A stretch of DNA of 26,071 bases from Bacillota bacterium (GTDB lineage: Bacteria > Bacillota > Dehalobacteriia > UBA4068): contig WRKD01000224.1 of NCBI GenBank assembly GCA_009778255.1, positions 1 through 26,071 of the forward strand, given 5' to 3'. The notes under the pieces were generated by a model that saw nothing but the letters and a program-made list of their open reading frames with translations, made no database searches and had not been told where the DNA came from. Positions within the stretch are counted from its first letter, which is position 1; each line of letters starts with the position of its first letter. Positions 8,782-16,300 of this stretch are shown piece by piece. The position numbers and the translations under genes were made by a program.

Positions 8782-10212
8782 CTAAAGGCTGGCAAGATTT
8801 AAATAGTTTTCCAGAGGCTTATCGGTATTGATACCCCTGAGTTTTAAATAATCTATATTAATGCCGAGCGAAACAGGTAATGATATTTTCATGATTGGGT
8901 TAAAAATACTATGAACAGTATATATTTTTTTAGTCTCCCCAGCGTCATGCGCGGCTTTGGTTGCCACAGCAGCGGCTTTAAACGCGAACTGCAAATTGTT
9001 GACAGCAACGCGGTAGCCCGGTTTATAAGTGGGGTAGGTTTTCGGATACCAGCCTTCGCTACCTATCTGCGGTGTTGTTATGGAAAGTGTTGCTAAATCT
9101 ATTTTGCTCAGTGTATAACGGCTAAGGATAGGATCACGATTCCAATCTATACCGGAACCCGCTTTTTTCCCTGTAGGATAATAAGGATAATGTATATTGT
9201 GTGGTAATCTTCCAATAGAGATATCTTTATTCCAATCATCAACTACATGACAAAAATATGCGAACTGCTTTCTCGTTGCCACATCTTGCCGGAATGTATC
9301 CATAGTTAAGCCGGTCTTTAGGGTTGCCTGCGCAGTGGGGCTGCCCACTTTTATATTTTCCCACATATGATGAGGATCGCTATGATTACTAGCCCAGCAG
9401 TTGTTTCCGGTACTGCTACATTTGCAAGGTGGTTTTTTTAAAAGACCCGGGCAGTTTTTTTTGCCGAAGAAATGCCCTTCCTTATGCGAAAGGATTACCG
9501 GAACCATCACTGTACTGTCGCCAAGCGGAACCTCGGAATCTGTCATCCCTAAGGGATCAAGTTCGTATAGCCGGCAAAGATAAGCGGCCAACTCAACTGC
9601 GGTAGCATAAGCGTTTTGGATGAAAGTTAAGGTTTCTTGCTCCTTATTACTATCTATCCAATATACGGTTCTGTTATTAACTTTCGTATTTTGTATAGTA
9701 TCCGGCTCCATTATATCTAAGCCCAGATGTGTGCCGTTAAAATACCCTGCGCAGTGATAAGCTAAAAAATTCCAGGGTAGGCACTGAACAATATGGCCGG
9801 CTCCGGCAAAAGCGTGGGTAGACTTGGTGCAAGGGTTTTCACTATTAAATTTGTTAACTAAAGACTGGGCCGAGCTCTGTGACGCACCGGGGCTGTGTAT
9901 CATTATCCCCCGTGGACCATGTAAAGCTATTTGGTCTGGCGTTAAATTGGTCGTCACATTACCAGGTTCGCTTTTATTAGGTGGAACAAGTGGCATATCC
10001 AATTCGGGAGCAGCAATCTGTTGAAATTTGGAACATAACCGGGTAGTACGGTCCGTACTTTTAAGGTTGCCGGCTTTTTTAACGGGGTCTTTATTTTTGT
10101 CCATGATCTCTATGTTCTTTTTAAAAGAAGAGTTATTATATGTATATTTTCTGTTAACCATTTCACCTCTGTCTAGCAAATCCTGGGTCATGCTTATAAT
10201 TAAATCTTCCAC
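8782..10212 (-). CDS. Amidase_2/PGRP-like N-acetylmuramoyl-L-alanine amidase without a signal peptide
   Basis: The protein has 476 residues from GTG 10212, which has a perfect AAGGAGG five bases upstream. An in-frame ATG at 10275 would add 21 residues but has no ribosome site. Residues 100-290 resemble the zinc amidase fold: GIMIHSPGA (His106), HAFAGAGHIVQCLPW, LAYHCAG (His153), LGLDIMEP, SHKEGHFFG (His243) and ASNHSDPHHMW (His277). Family members cut the bond between muramic acid and the stem peptide. Between the last two motifs sits an insert with Cys 254, 263, 265 and 272, which could bind zinc. There is no signal peptide or membrane helix. The C-terminal 170 residues match nothing I recognise. 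It could be a holin-released lysin, a secreted effector or a domestic enzyme exported by another route. A promoter lies at 10285-10314. Confidence 0.72.
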   Translation of the reverse strand: MEDLIISMTQDLLDRGEMVNRKYTYNNSSFKKNIEIMDKNKDPVKKAGNLKSTDRTTRLCSKFQQIAAPELDMPLVPPNKSEPGNVTTNLTPDQIALHGPRGIMIHSPGASQSSAQSLVNKFNSENPCTKSTHAFAGAGHIVQCLPWNFLAYHCAGYFNGTHLGLDIMEPDTIQNTKVNNRTVYWIDSNKEQETLTFIQNAYATAVELAAYLCRLYELDPLGMTDSEVPLGDSTVMVPVILSHKEGHFFGKKNCPGLLKKPPCKCSSTGNNCWASNHSDPHHMWENIKVGSPTAQATLKTGLTMDTFRQDVATRKQFAYFCHVVDDWNKDISIGRLPHNIHYPYYPTGKKAGSGIDWNRDPILSRYTLSKIDLATLSITTPQIGSEGWYPKTYPTYKPGYRVAVNNLQFAFKAAAVATKAAHDAGETKKIYTVHSIFNPIMKISLPVSLGINIDYLKLRGINTDKPLENYLNLASL

Positions 10213-10284
10213 TGTTTCCTCCTTCTTTCTTCGGCAATAGTTGAATAATGCCAAGTATTTCTCACTTTTATTCATATTATGCTA

Positions 10285-10314
10285 ATTATACCAAGTTACC
10301 GGCATAATTTACAA
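10285..10314 (-). promoter_or_regulatory. Promoter of the amidase-like gene
   Basis: On the minus strand TTGTAA (10314-10309) and TATAAT (10290-10285) are 18 bases apart, and the -10 box is preceded by TGG, giving an extended -10. Transcription would begin near 10278, which leaves a leader of about 65 bases before the GTG start at 10212 and almost none before ATG 10275. This supports the GTG start. Confidence 0.65.
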
Positions 10315-10438
10315 GAACTTTATGCTATTCCTGCGAATAAACTTGGGAAAAAACAAGAATATCGGCGCTTCTCAAGCTAGAGTGTATGGTTTATGAGAAG
10401 TCAGGAGTAAGAATGGTGGTTAACCTTACTGCTATTTA

Positions 10439-10663
10439 TTATCTCAAAAAGGCATAATCGAAACACTGTTGCTTACAGACTATATAATCCATTACATCAT
10501 CCCAAGTTAAATCGAAACGTGGGCCTGCTACTATGGCAAGGGTGGCGGCATCTACAATCATGTAGCTACCTACAGAATCTATAACTTGCTGCATTTTTGT
10601 TTTGCAAAGAATATATCCCTGCTTTTCCAGCTGTTTTTTTATGCGTGTTTCCTGTTCCAACAT
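10439..10663 (-). CDS. Conserved-looking 74-residue small protein of unknown function
   Basis: A strong ribosome site (AAGGAGGG, seven bases before ATG) supports a real gene. The protein is soluble and slightly charged. Its first 20 residues are helical (EQETRIKKQLEKQGYIL). The middle SYMIVDAATLAIVAGPRFDLTWDDVMDYI reads as two beta strands and a helix (key residues MIVD, VAG, FDLTWDDV). From memory this resembles small Firmicutes proteins with a YMIVD...VVAG..FDL.L.DV pattern that have no assigned function; I could not check this. The stop is about 160 bp upstream of the amidase-like promoter on the same strand, so the two genes are neighbours but probably separate transcripts. Confidence 0.72.
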   Translation of the reverse strand: MLEQETRIKKQLEKQGYILCKTKMQQVIDSVGSYMIVDAATLAIVAGPRFDLTWDDVMDYIVCKQQCFDYAFLR

Positions 10664-10689
10664 ATTTTTCCCTCCTTAATATAATTACT

Positions 10690-10823
10690 GAGCGCTTTAA
10701 TTACTGCGAATTTCCCAATTCACTTGAGGTTTTTCCGTCGGGATTTACTGTGTCAAAGGCAGGTGAATCCCGACGGAAAGGGGCAAATAAGTCGGTTATA
10801 AAAGAGTATTATAAAGCGCCCTC
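10690..10823. repeat. Inverted-repeat element, copy A of a two-copy family
   Basis: The ends GAGCGCTTTAATTA (10690) and TATTATAAAGCGCCCTC (to 10823) are imperfect inverted repeats. Inside, 10732-10748 pairs with 10763-10779 (TTTCCGTCGGGATT and its complement) around a 14-base loop. Its left 45 and right 45 bases align with the element at 17605-17768, while the centre differs. No ORF is present, so this looks like a non-autonomous MITE or a structured intergenic repeat. The 10664-11221 stretch without a gene holds this element, the promoter at 10974-11045 and a second hairpin element. Confidence 0.75.
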
Positions 10824-10973
10824 ATCATGCTAATTGTTATTTTATATTTTAGATCAGCCATAAACTATCATGTTAAAGTAAAATATAATTAAAAGTTTAG
10901 TAAACCTAGCTGCAATTTCGCCCATTTTTCGGTTATAGATTTTATAATCCGGTTTTCTGCACCCTGTCCTTGG

Positions 10974-11045
10974 TTGACAAAATCAAAATAATTTATATTT
11001 TAGTTGACAATTGAGGTTGACAAATCAATTGTTTTTGCATATAAT
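10974..11045 (+). promoter_or_regulatory. Consensus promoter with three TTGACA copies, upstream of the XRE-ImmA gene
   Basis: TTGACA at 11017-11022 and TATAAT at 11040-11045 are exactly 17 bases apart, a perfect consensus. The same GTTGACAA string also occurs at 10973-10980 and 11003-11010, so the three copies are spaced 30 and 13 bases. The last two form a 13-bp direct repeat. The extra copies do not have -10 boxes at the right distance, so they could be an operator for the regulator itself; that is inferred. Confidence 0.8.
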
Positions 11046-11077
11046 ATTAACGTATAAACCTCCTCGAAAACTCCTGT

Positions 11078-11162
11078 TGTCATCCTGAGTGTAGCGAAGA
11101 ATATTAGTTATGAATATACATCCTTGCGGTGGTATAAATTCTTCGCTACGCTAAGAATGACA
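11078..11162. repeat. 85-bp inverted-repeat (MITE-like) element in the leader of the XRE-ImmA gene
   Basis: The left end TGTCATCCTGAGTGTAGCG and the right end, read as its complement TGTCATTCTTAGCGTAGCG, continue in both cases into AAGAAT, giving about 25 bp of imperfect terminal repeat around a short centre. TGTCATYCTGAGCG-type repeats are widespread dispersed elements in Firmicutes genomes. Outside it, TCGAAAAC (11064) and GTTTTCGA (11182) extend the possible stem. It lies between promoter and ribosome site, so the transcript carries a long hairpin just before the start. Confidence 0.8.
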
Positions 11163-11221
11163 GCGATTGCTGGGCTTTTGTGTTTTCGATTATACATTGT
11201 ATGCTAAGGGAGGGGCATAGT

Positions 11222-12376
11222 ATGCCTGGCTTTAATAGAGAACGATTGACAGAAATACGTATAGTTCGAAGTATGACTATGGAACAATTAGCCAAGGCAG
11301 TAGGAAAAACAAAGCAGATGGTTTCAAAATATGAAGATGGCAAAAGTATTCCACAAATTGATACTATAAAAAAAATGGCGCAGGTATTAGCTGCGCCTAT
11401 AAAATATCTGCTAAAGGAAAGCGTTGTTCATAATAGAAATACTTCAACCTTGTTTTTAAGAGCTCCTTTAGCTACTCCGCAAAAGAAAAGGGCATATGCA
11501 AGAATAGTAAGTAGTTGGGGTTATGAGATTGCGCAAGCACTTGAAAACATCTCGCAGCCATTTTTAAGGTTTTCCATAGATGAAAAGCTTACAATACCTG
11601 ATAAGGCTATGGAACTTAGGCGGCAATGGAATCTTGGCACTCAGCCTATCCATAATATGGTGTCTTTGTTAGAATCTCGCGGGTTTAATATTTTTACTAT
11701 CTATTCCCCTGAATTAAAAACTGAAGCCTACTCGCAAATTATTAACGGCACGCCGATAATTGTGCTTAACCAACAAGTGGGTACTGCCGTAAGGCAAAGA
11801 TTTAGCTTAGCGCACGAGCTGGGTCATATGGTATTGCATAGACATCTAATCGATTGGGAGTTCGATATAAGAAGCAAGGAAATTGAAAACGAAGCGCAGC
11901 AATTTGCGGAATACTTTTTATTGCCCCAAGAAGGTTTTGACTATTCATTTGTTTCTTCTAAAATGGAAGATTTGTTTTTTTTAAAGAAAGAGTGGCTGGT
12001 TTCGCTGAGGGCTTTGGTCATTCATTGCGAAAATGTAGGATTAATCGATGCGCCAAGGAGCTATTTTCTTCAAAAACGGCTTAATGCTAACGGCTGGCAA
12101 AAAATCGAACCATTTGATAATGAAATAGAATACGAAAAACCTTATGAAATGGGCCATCGTATTCTAAACAGAGTTAAGGAAAAGAATGATTTTAAAGAAT
12201 TCTTTGCTGAGGTTCGTTTGCCAATAGATAATATTGAAAGTTTATGTTCTTTGCCCCAAGGCTCATTAATGAAATACTATGATGATTCTTGGGAAAGCTA
12301 TGATCTAAGAGAATCGTATCAACCGGATTTTGAGCAACCGACATTATTTGATGTCGGAGGTGACGATTATGCTTGA
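11222..12376 (+). CDS. XRE-family HTH regulator fused to an ImmA/IrrE metallopeptidase
   Basis: The protein has 384 residues from ATG 11222, which follows a strong GGGAGGGG site by seven bases. An earlier in-frame GTG at 11180 lacks such a site. Residues 6-62 form a helix-turn-helix (LTEIRIVRSMTMEQLAKAVG, SKYEDGK). Residues 120-240 form the ImmA/IrrE peptidase: AHELGH (His198, Glu199, His202) with a downstream ENEAQQFAEYFLLP supplying the third zinc ligand (about Glu224). The remaining 140 residues are a less conserved C-terminal part. COG2856 proteins regulate mobile elements and stress genes by cleaving a repressor, or act within toxin-antitoxin-like pairs. The 3' end overlaps the next small ORF, which suggests a two-gene unit. 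Confidence 0.92.
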   Translation: MPGFNRERLTEIRIVRSMTMEQLAKAVGKTKQMVSKYEDGKSIPQIDTIKKMAQVLAAPIKYLLKESVVHNRNTSTLFLRAPLATPQKKRAYARIVSSWGYEIAQALENISQPFLRFSIDEKLTIPDKAMELRRQWNLGTQPIHNMVSLLESRGFNIFTIYSPELKTEAYSQIINGTPIIVLNQQVGTAVRQRFSLAHELGHMVLHRHLIDWEFDIRSKEIENEAQQFAEYFLLPQEGFDYSFVSSKMEDLFFLKKEWLVSLRALVIHCENVGLIDAPRSYFLQKRLNANGWQKIEPFDNEIEYEKPYEMGHRILNRVKEKNDFKEFFAEVRLPIDNIESLCSLPQGSLMKYYDDSWESYDLRESYQPDFEQPTLFDVGGDDYA

Positions 12377-12569
12377 AGAAGCGTCAATTGAAATTATCAG
12401 AAAATGCCCCAATCATTGCCTACCCGCGTATACTTCTGTAGTATGCGGGTTATTAACAAATGCCGATACTAAGGCGGAAGATTTAAAAAAAAGAGTACTT
12501 AAAAACATCCTAACCCAGAAAGAAGGGATTGGTATGATTGTTCAATGGTCACTCTTTACTAAACCGTGA
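12369..12569 (+). CDS. 66-residue protein coupled to XRE-ImmA; resembles a truncated radical SAM N-terminus
   Basis: ATG 12369 sits six bases after a perfect GGAGGTGA (12356-12363) and overlaps the regulator's stop by eight bases, so it is very likely translated. The start reads EEASIEIIRKCPNHCL, which resembles the first strand and CxxxC of a radical SAM enzyme, but the third cluster cysteine is not at the normal spacing and no catalytic barrel follows. A hairpin (12422-12431 with 12441-12450) lies right after this motif. The rest, NADTKAEDLKKRVLKNILTQ, is helical and unlike radical SAM. It could be the broken remnant of a longer partner or an unrelated small protein. The function is unknown. 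Confidence 0.6.
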   Translation: MLEEASIEIIRKCPNHCLPAYTSVVCGLLTNADTKAEDLKKRVLKNILTQKEGIGMIVQWSLFTKP

Positions 12570-12648
12570 GAGCAACCCATGTACCACTGTTGCTAAGCTG
12601 GCATAGTAAGGCATGGTTAAAACTTATACCGGAAAGGTGTAGATTCTT

Positions 12649-13845
12649 ATGATCAAAAAAATTCAAATTTATATAATCGTCATTTTATGCTCGTGTTTTC
12701 TGGCCGGCTGCCAAGTGGTTGCCGACAACACCATATCTGTAGATATAGCTGCTGTACGAGTTGATGTATTCAGCAACGGCTATACTACAGTAGGAGTGGT
12801 GAAGCCACAAACTCAAGTAGAGGTTATATCGAAATACTCCGGCACAGTGGAGCATACATTTAAAGAGATCGGCGACAGAGTATTTGCCGGCGATGTTTTG
12901 TTGCAGCTCGATACTACGTCTATAATTAATCAAATCAAATCTAACCAGGCTACTTTGGATCAAACAAATATAGCGGTTTCTCAAGCCAGGATTCAATACC
13001 AAACTGTGTTGGATAATGCAAATATTGCATATGACGCCGCCTTATTGGCGCAGCAACAAGCAAAAAAAGATTACGATAATTCACAAACCCTTTATGAGGT
13101 TGAAGCAATTGCAAAATCTAACTTAGAGATGGCCCAATTAGCTTTAGATAAAGCCGATGCAGCTGCGGCTACAGCCAAAACCGCTTTAGAGGCTGCCCAA
13201 AAAAATCTCAATATCTATAGCGCCCAAGCGGCTGCCCATGTAACCCAAACACAGTATGAAATTTTAACAGGACAAATGGAAGATTATACCGTAACTTCGC
13301 CTATAGATGGTGTTATTATCAATAAAAACGCTGTCGCCGGTGGCATGATAAGCCAAAGCCCAGCTTATACGGTAGCTAATATAGACCAGGTGACCATCAG
13401 CACGGCTGTACCACAAGAGGAAATCAATAAACTATCGCTAGGAGGGAACGTTCAGGTGTTTTCTGCCGATAATTCTGTTGTGGAAACGCAAATAACAGCT
13501 CTTTCCAATTCGGCGAACAACGCCAATCTATATATGGTTCAAGTTACCGTTGAAAATAAAGAGCATTATTTTAAACCGGGTATGAAAGCTAAAATGGTAT
13601 TTGTCGAAAGCCAGTACAAAAGTATTATTGTGCCTTATAAATCAGTAGTTAATGCCGGTAAAGACGCTTATATTTTTATCGCCGAGAATAATACCGCGAA
13701 AAAGGTTTTTGTTAAAGTGTTGGGCAAAAATACAGATGAAATATCTCTCGAGCCAATTAATGCCGATTTAAGCGAAAATACTCAAATTGTTGTTTTCAAT
13801 GCCAATTTACTTAAAGATGGAGATTCCCTAAAAATAGACAATTAG
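12649..13845 (+). CDS. HlyD/RND-type membrane fusion lipoprotein (efflux adaptor)
   Basis: The protein has 398 residues. A lipoprotein signal (LAGC, Cys21) anchors it to the outer face of the membrane. A lipoyl half-motif (SGTVEHTFKEIGDRVFAGD, about 62-82) is followed by a long coiled-coil hairpin rich in Ala, Gln, Asp and Lys (about 90-200). Then come the second lipoyl half (TVTSPIDGVIINKNAVAGG), a beta-barrel domain and a membrane-proximal domain ending near FNANLLKDGD. Adaptors of this type link an inner-membrane transporter to an outer-membrane channel or the cell wall. The ribosome site GGAAAGGTG is good. It is the first gene of a three-gene operon with a second adaptor and an MFS pump. 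No TolC-like gene is in view. Confidence 0.88.
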   Translation: MIKKIQIYIIVILCSCFLAGCQVVADNTISVDIAAVRVDVFSNGYTTVGVVKPQTQVEVISKYSGTVEHTFKEIGDRVFAGDVLLQLDTTSIINQIKSNQATLDQTNIAVSQARIQYQTVLDNANIAYDAALLAQQQAKKDYDNSQTLYEVEAIAKSNLEMAQLALDKADAAAATAKTALEAAQKNLNIYSAQAAAHVTQTQYEILTGQMEDYTVTSPIDGVIINKNAVAGGMISQSPAYTVANIDQVTISTAVPQEEINKLSLGGNVQVFSADNSVVETQITALSNSANNANLYMVQVTVENKEHYFKPGMKAKMVFVESQYKSIIVPYKSVVNAGKDAYIFIAENNTAKKVFVKVLGKNTDEISLEPINADLSENTQIVVFNANLLKDGDSLKIDN

Positions 13846-13857
13846 GAGACAAAGATC

Positions 13858-14553
13858 ATGTCTAACTTAGAAAATAATCTGCCAAAGATCGGCAATGAAA
13901 AAAAGAAAAATGGAAAACCCCTTTTAATAGCAATAGCCGTAACTACAGTTTGCGTTTTAGCAGGGGCGCTTTTTTATTTTACTTATGAAAAAAGTAGCTT
14001 TATTAAAACGAATAATGCTACCGTGCAATACAATATGGTAACGATAACTTCCAAAATGGCTGGCGAGATCCTAGATATTAAAGTTAAGCAGGGCGATTAT
14101 ATCTGTAAAGGCGATGTGATCATGGAGCTTGATTCTGCAAACGCAGACAGTGCGCAGATAGATAACTCGTATATACGCTCTACCATAGACGGTGTAGTTT
14201 TGCGTATATTAGGAACACCGGGACAATCGATTTTGGCCGGGCAGACAACTGCTTATATAGCGCATGATTCGGAAATGTTTATTGTAAGCAATATTGATGA
14301 AAAAGAGATAAATAAAATCAAAATCGGCTTAAACGTCGATATCACTATTGATCAATATGGAAATCAAAAGTTTTACGGTAAGGTAATTGAAGTGGGTAGC
14401 GCGACTTTATCCGCGTTCTCTATAGTGCCATCTGCTTCCAGTGGTACCTTCGTGAAAACAACACAGTATGTACCGATTAAAATCCAATTTATCGAGCAAT
14501 ACGATAGTCTGCTAGCCGGAGCGAATGCCATTATCCGCATACATTTGAAATAA
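13858..14553 (+). CDS. Short EmrA-like HlyD-family adaptor without a coiled-coil hairpin
   Basis: The protein has 231 residues, against about 390 for EmrA. One N-terminal membrane helix (about 20-43) is followed by a lipoyl domain (AGEILDIKVKQGDYICKGD, then YIRSTIDGVVLRILGTPGQ). The two lipoyl halves are separated by only about 20 residues, so the usual helical hairpin is absent. A beta-barrel domain follows (MFIVSNIDEKEINKIKIG). Twelve bases separate it from the lipoprotein adaptor gene and a few from the MFS gene, so the three are one operon. The missing hairpin means it cannot reach a TolC-like channel by itself; the upstream lipoprotein adaptor has the hairpin, so the two may divide the work. 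Confidence 0.85.
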   Translation: MSNLENNLPKIGNEKKKNGKPLLIAIAVTTVCVLAGALFYFTYEKSSFIKTNNATVQYNMVTITSKMAGEILDIKVKQGDYICKGDVIMELDSANADSAQIDNSYIRSTIDGVVLRILGTPGQSILAGQTTAYIAHDSEMFIVSNIDEKEINKIKIGLNVDITIDQYGNQKFYGKVIEVGSATLSAFSIVPSASSGTFVKTTQYVPIKIQFIEQYDSLLAGANAIIRIHLK

Positions 14554-14567
14554 TAAGGATGTCTAAG

Positions 14568-16121
14568 ATGGAAAACGAAACTGTTTTTGATTCGTATAGA
14601 GCATGGTCTTCGTTAGCCGTTGTTATTATGGGAACTTTTTTATCCGCGATCAGTTCTACAACGATCAGCGTCGCCCTGCCTACCATTATGAATGTGTTTG
14701 GCGCGAATTTAAGTAATGTGCAATGGCTAATGACAGCTTACGCTTTAACTATGGCAATTATCATTCCGCTTGGGCCCTATTTGTCAAACGTTTTTTGCAG
14801 CGAACGCGTTTATTTAGTTGCCATAATCATTTTCACCAGCTTTTCGGCTTTATGCGCTTTTTCATGGAGCTTGAACATTATGTTGCTCTTTAGAATACTA
14901 CAAGCCGTAGGCGGCGGATTGATGCAGCCAATTGGCATGGGCATGGTATTATCACTATTTCCGCCGGAAAAGCGTGGCGTGGCCTTTGGTGTATTCGGAA
15001 TAGCCGCCATGGCAGCCCCTGCTTTTGGGCCAACATTGGGAGGATATATAGTTCAAATTCTCGACTGGAGATATATATTTTTTGTTAATATCCCATTTGG
15101 GGTGCTTGCGGTTACCCTGGCTTTAAAGTTTTTTCAGTTCAGTAAAAGAATCCCTTTTCCAAAATTCGACATCGCCGGATTCATTTCTGCTGCTATCGCA
15201 TCGAGTTTTCTTTTGTATTTGTTGGGAAAAAATCAGGAAATAAGTTGGAGCGAGCCCCACTATGTTTATATGTTGATTATTGGAGTGGGAGCGTTTATTT
15301 TCTTCATTGCCAATGAGCTTTATTGTGCCTCGCCTTTGCTAGATTTGCGGATTTTAAAAAAGTGGAATTTTAGTTTAAGCCTTGTTCTCACAATTATTCA
15401 GGCATTGATGATGATGAGCGCCAGTTTTATCATGCCGGTATTTTTACAGAATTTTAAAGGTTTAAGCGCCCTCCATTCCGGACAAATTCTTTTACCGGCA
15501 ACCCTCACAATGGCTCTGCTGATGCCAATAGCCGGCAGAATTTCCGACCTAGCAGGGGAGAAAGGCACGAAGATAGTTATTGCGATTGGGATTATTATTT
15601 GTGGCGCCGCTTCATTTGCAATTGCCTCACTGATGAATGTTAATGCCTCCATAACGGCGCTGGTTCTTGTTTTATGTATAAGGAATATTGGCTTGGGGTT
15701 ATCGATGATGCCCGCCCGCACTATAGGCCTTACCGATATTGCGCCAGCAGATTCCCAAAAAGCTACGGCTATGTCGTCATTTATCATGCAGTTCAGTTCT
15801 TCCTTAGCGGTAGCGTTTGTAACATTAATGATCTCGACAAGGTCTAATTTCAACTACTCATACGCTGCATCCCAGCTTACTCCATTTAATATTCCCTTCA
15901 ACGAAACACTTTATAGCTTAACGGCTTTCTTTTCAAATATGGGGTTATCGGCCTCAGATGCTGCTGCGCGGGCAATTTCAACAATTCTGCAAACTGTTTA
16001 TGTTGAAAATTACGTCTTAGCTATACAATACACTGTTTTTATTACAGCGGTTATTGGGATGTTATCGCTGCTCATTGTGCCGCTGTTTAGAACTAAAAAA
16101 AATAGACCCTCTGACCTCTAA
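14568..16121 (+). CDS. DHA2-family 14-TM drug:H+ antiporter (EmrB-like MFS)
   Basis: About 517 residues with 14 predicted membrane helices. Family features include STTISVALPTIMNVFG with VQWLMTAYALTMA in the first helices, the antiporter motif C GPTLGGYIV in helix 5 after RILQAVGGGLMQP, and DWRYIFFVNIPFG at the loop following. The first motif A is weak (YLSNVFCSERVY), but a second copy in the loop after helix 8 reads GRISDLAGEKGTK. These pumps export lipophilic drugs, bile salts or fatty acids. AAGG at 14555-14558 is nine bases before ATG 14568; the in-frame ATG at 14559 is too close to it. The gene follows two adaptors and ends convergent with wecC-like. Confidence 0.9.
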   Translation: MENETVFDSYRAWSSLAVVIMGTFLSAISSTTISVALPTIMNVFGANLSNVQWLMTAYALTMAIIIPLGPYLSNVFCSERVYLVAIIIFTSFSALCAFSWSLNIMLLFRILQAVGGGLMQPIGMGMVLSLFPPEKRGVAFGVFGIAAMAAPAFGPTLGGYIVQILDWRYIFFVNIPFGVLAVTLALKFFQFSKRIPFPKFDIAGFISAAIASSFLLYLLGKNQEISWSEPHYVYMLIIGVGAFIFFIANELYCASPLLDLRILKKWNFSLSLVLTIIQALMMMSASFIMPVFLQNFKGLSALHSGQILLPATLTMALLMPIAGRISDLAGEKGTKIVIAIGIIICGAASFAIASLMNVNASITALVLVLCIRNIGLGLSMMPARTIGLTDIAPADSQKATAMSSFIMQFSSSLAVAFVTLMISTRSNFNYSYAASQLTPFNIPFNETLYSLTAFFSNMGLSASDAAARAISTILQTVYVENYVLAIQYTVFITAVIGMLSLLIVPLFRTKKNRPSDL

Positions 16122-16205
16122 AAAAGTGTAAACTGGCGTATCATTCACTTTGCATAAGCTGATTTTTCCCCCTTATGACTGATTCAAACAGGGGCGGTTT
16201 AAAAT

Positions 16206-16293
16206 TATAGAAAAGCGTCTTTAACCTTGCTGGCTTTTGCTTCGCAAAACCTCAGCAAATGCACTAGCTAAAGCGTCGTCGCGCTTTTCTATA
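16206..16293. repeat. 88-bp imperfect palindrome between convergent genes
   Basis: TATAGAAAAGCG at 16206-16217 is the exact complement of 16282-16293. A nested hairpin TTTTGC-TTC-GCAAAA lies in the middle. It sits between the 3' ends of the MFS and UDP-sugar dehydrogenase genes, where it could be a bidirectional terminator, a MITE-like element, or both. No T run directly follows either arm. Confidence 0.75.
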
Positions 16294-16300
16294 CACTCTT

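Noticed and set aside
10368..10400. CTTCTCA/TGAGAAG inverted repeat downstream of the 74-residue gene, as a terminator
   Set aside because: The 7-bp stem has a 19-base loop and the nearest T run on the minus strand is about 16 bases away, so it is weak as an intrinsic terminator.
15398..15853. A 151-codon minus-strand frame inside the MFS transporter gene
   Set aside because: It lies antisense to a well-supported membrane protein, has no ribosome site and resembles no family; it is a shadow frame.
16122..16200. AAAGTG/CACTTT pair after the MFS gene as terminator
   Set aside because: Only six pairs with a 17-base AT-rich loop; too weak, and the 88-bp palindrome just beyond is a better candidate.
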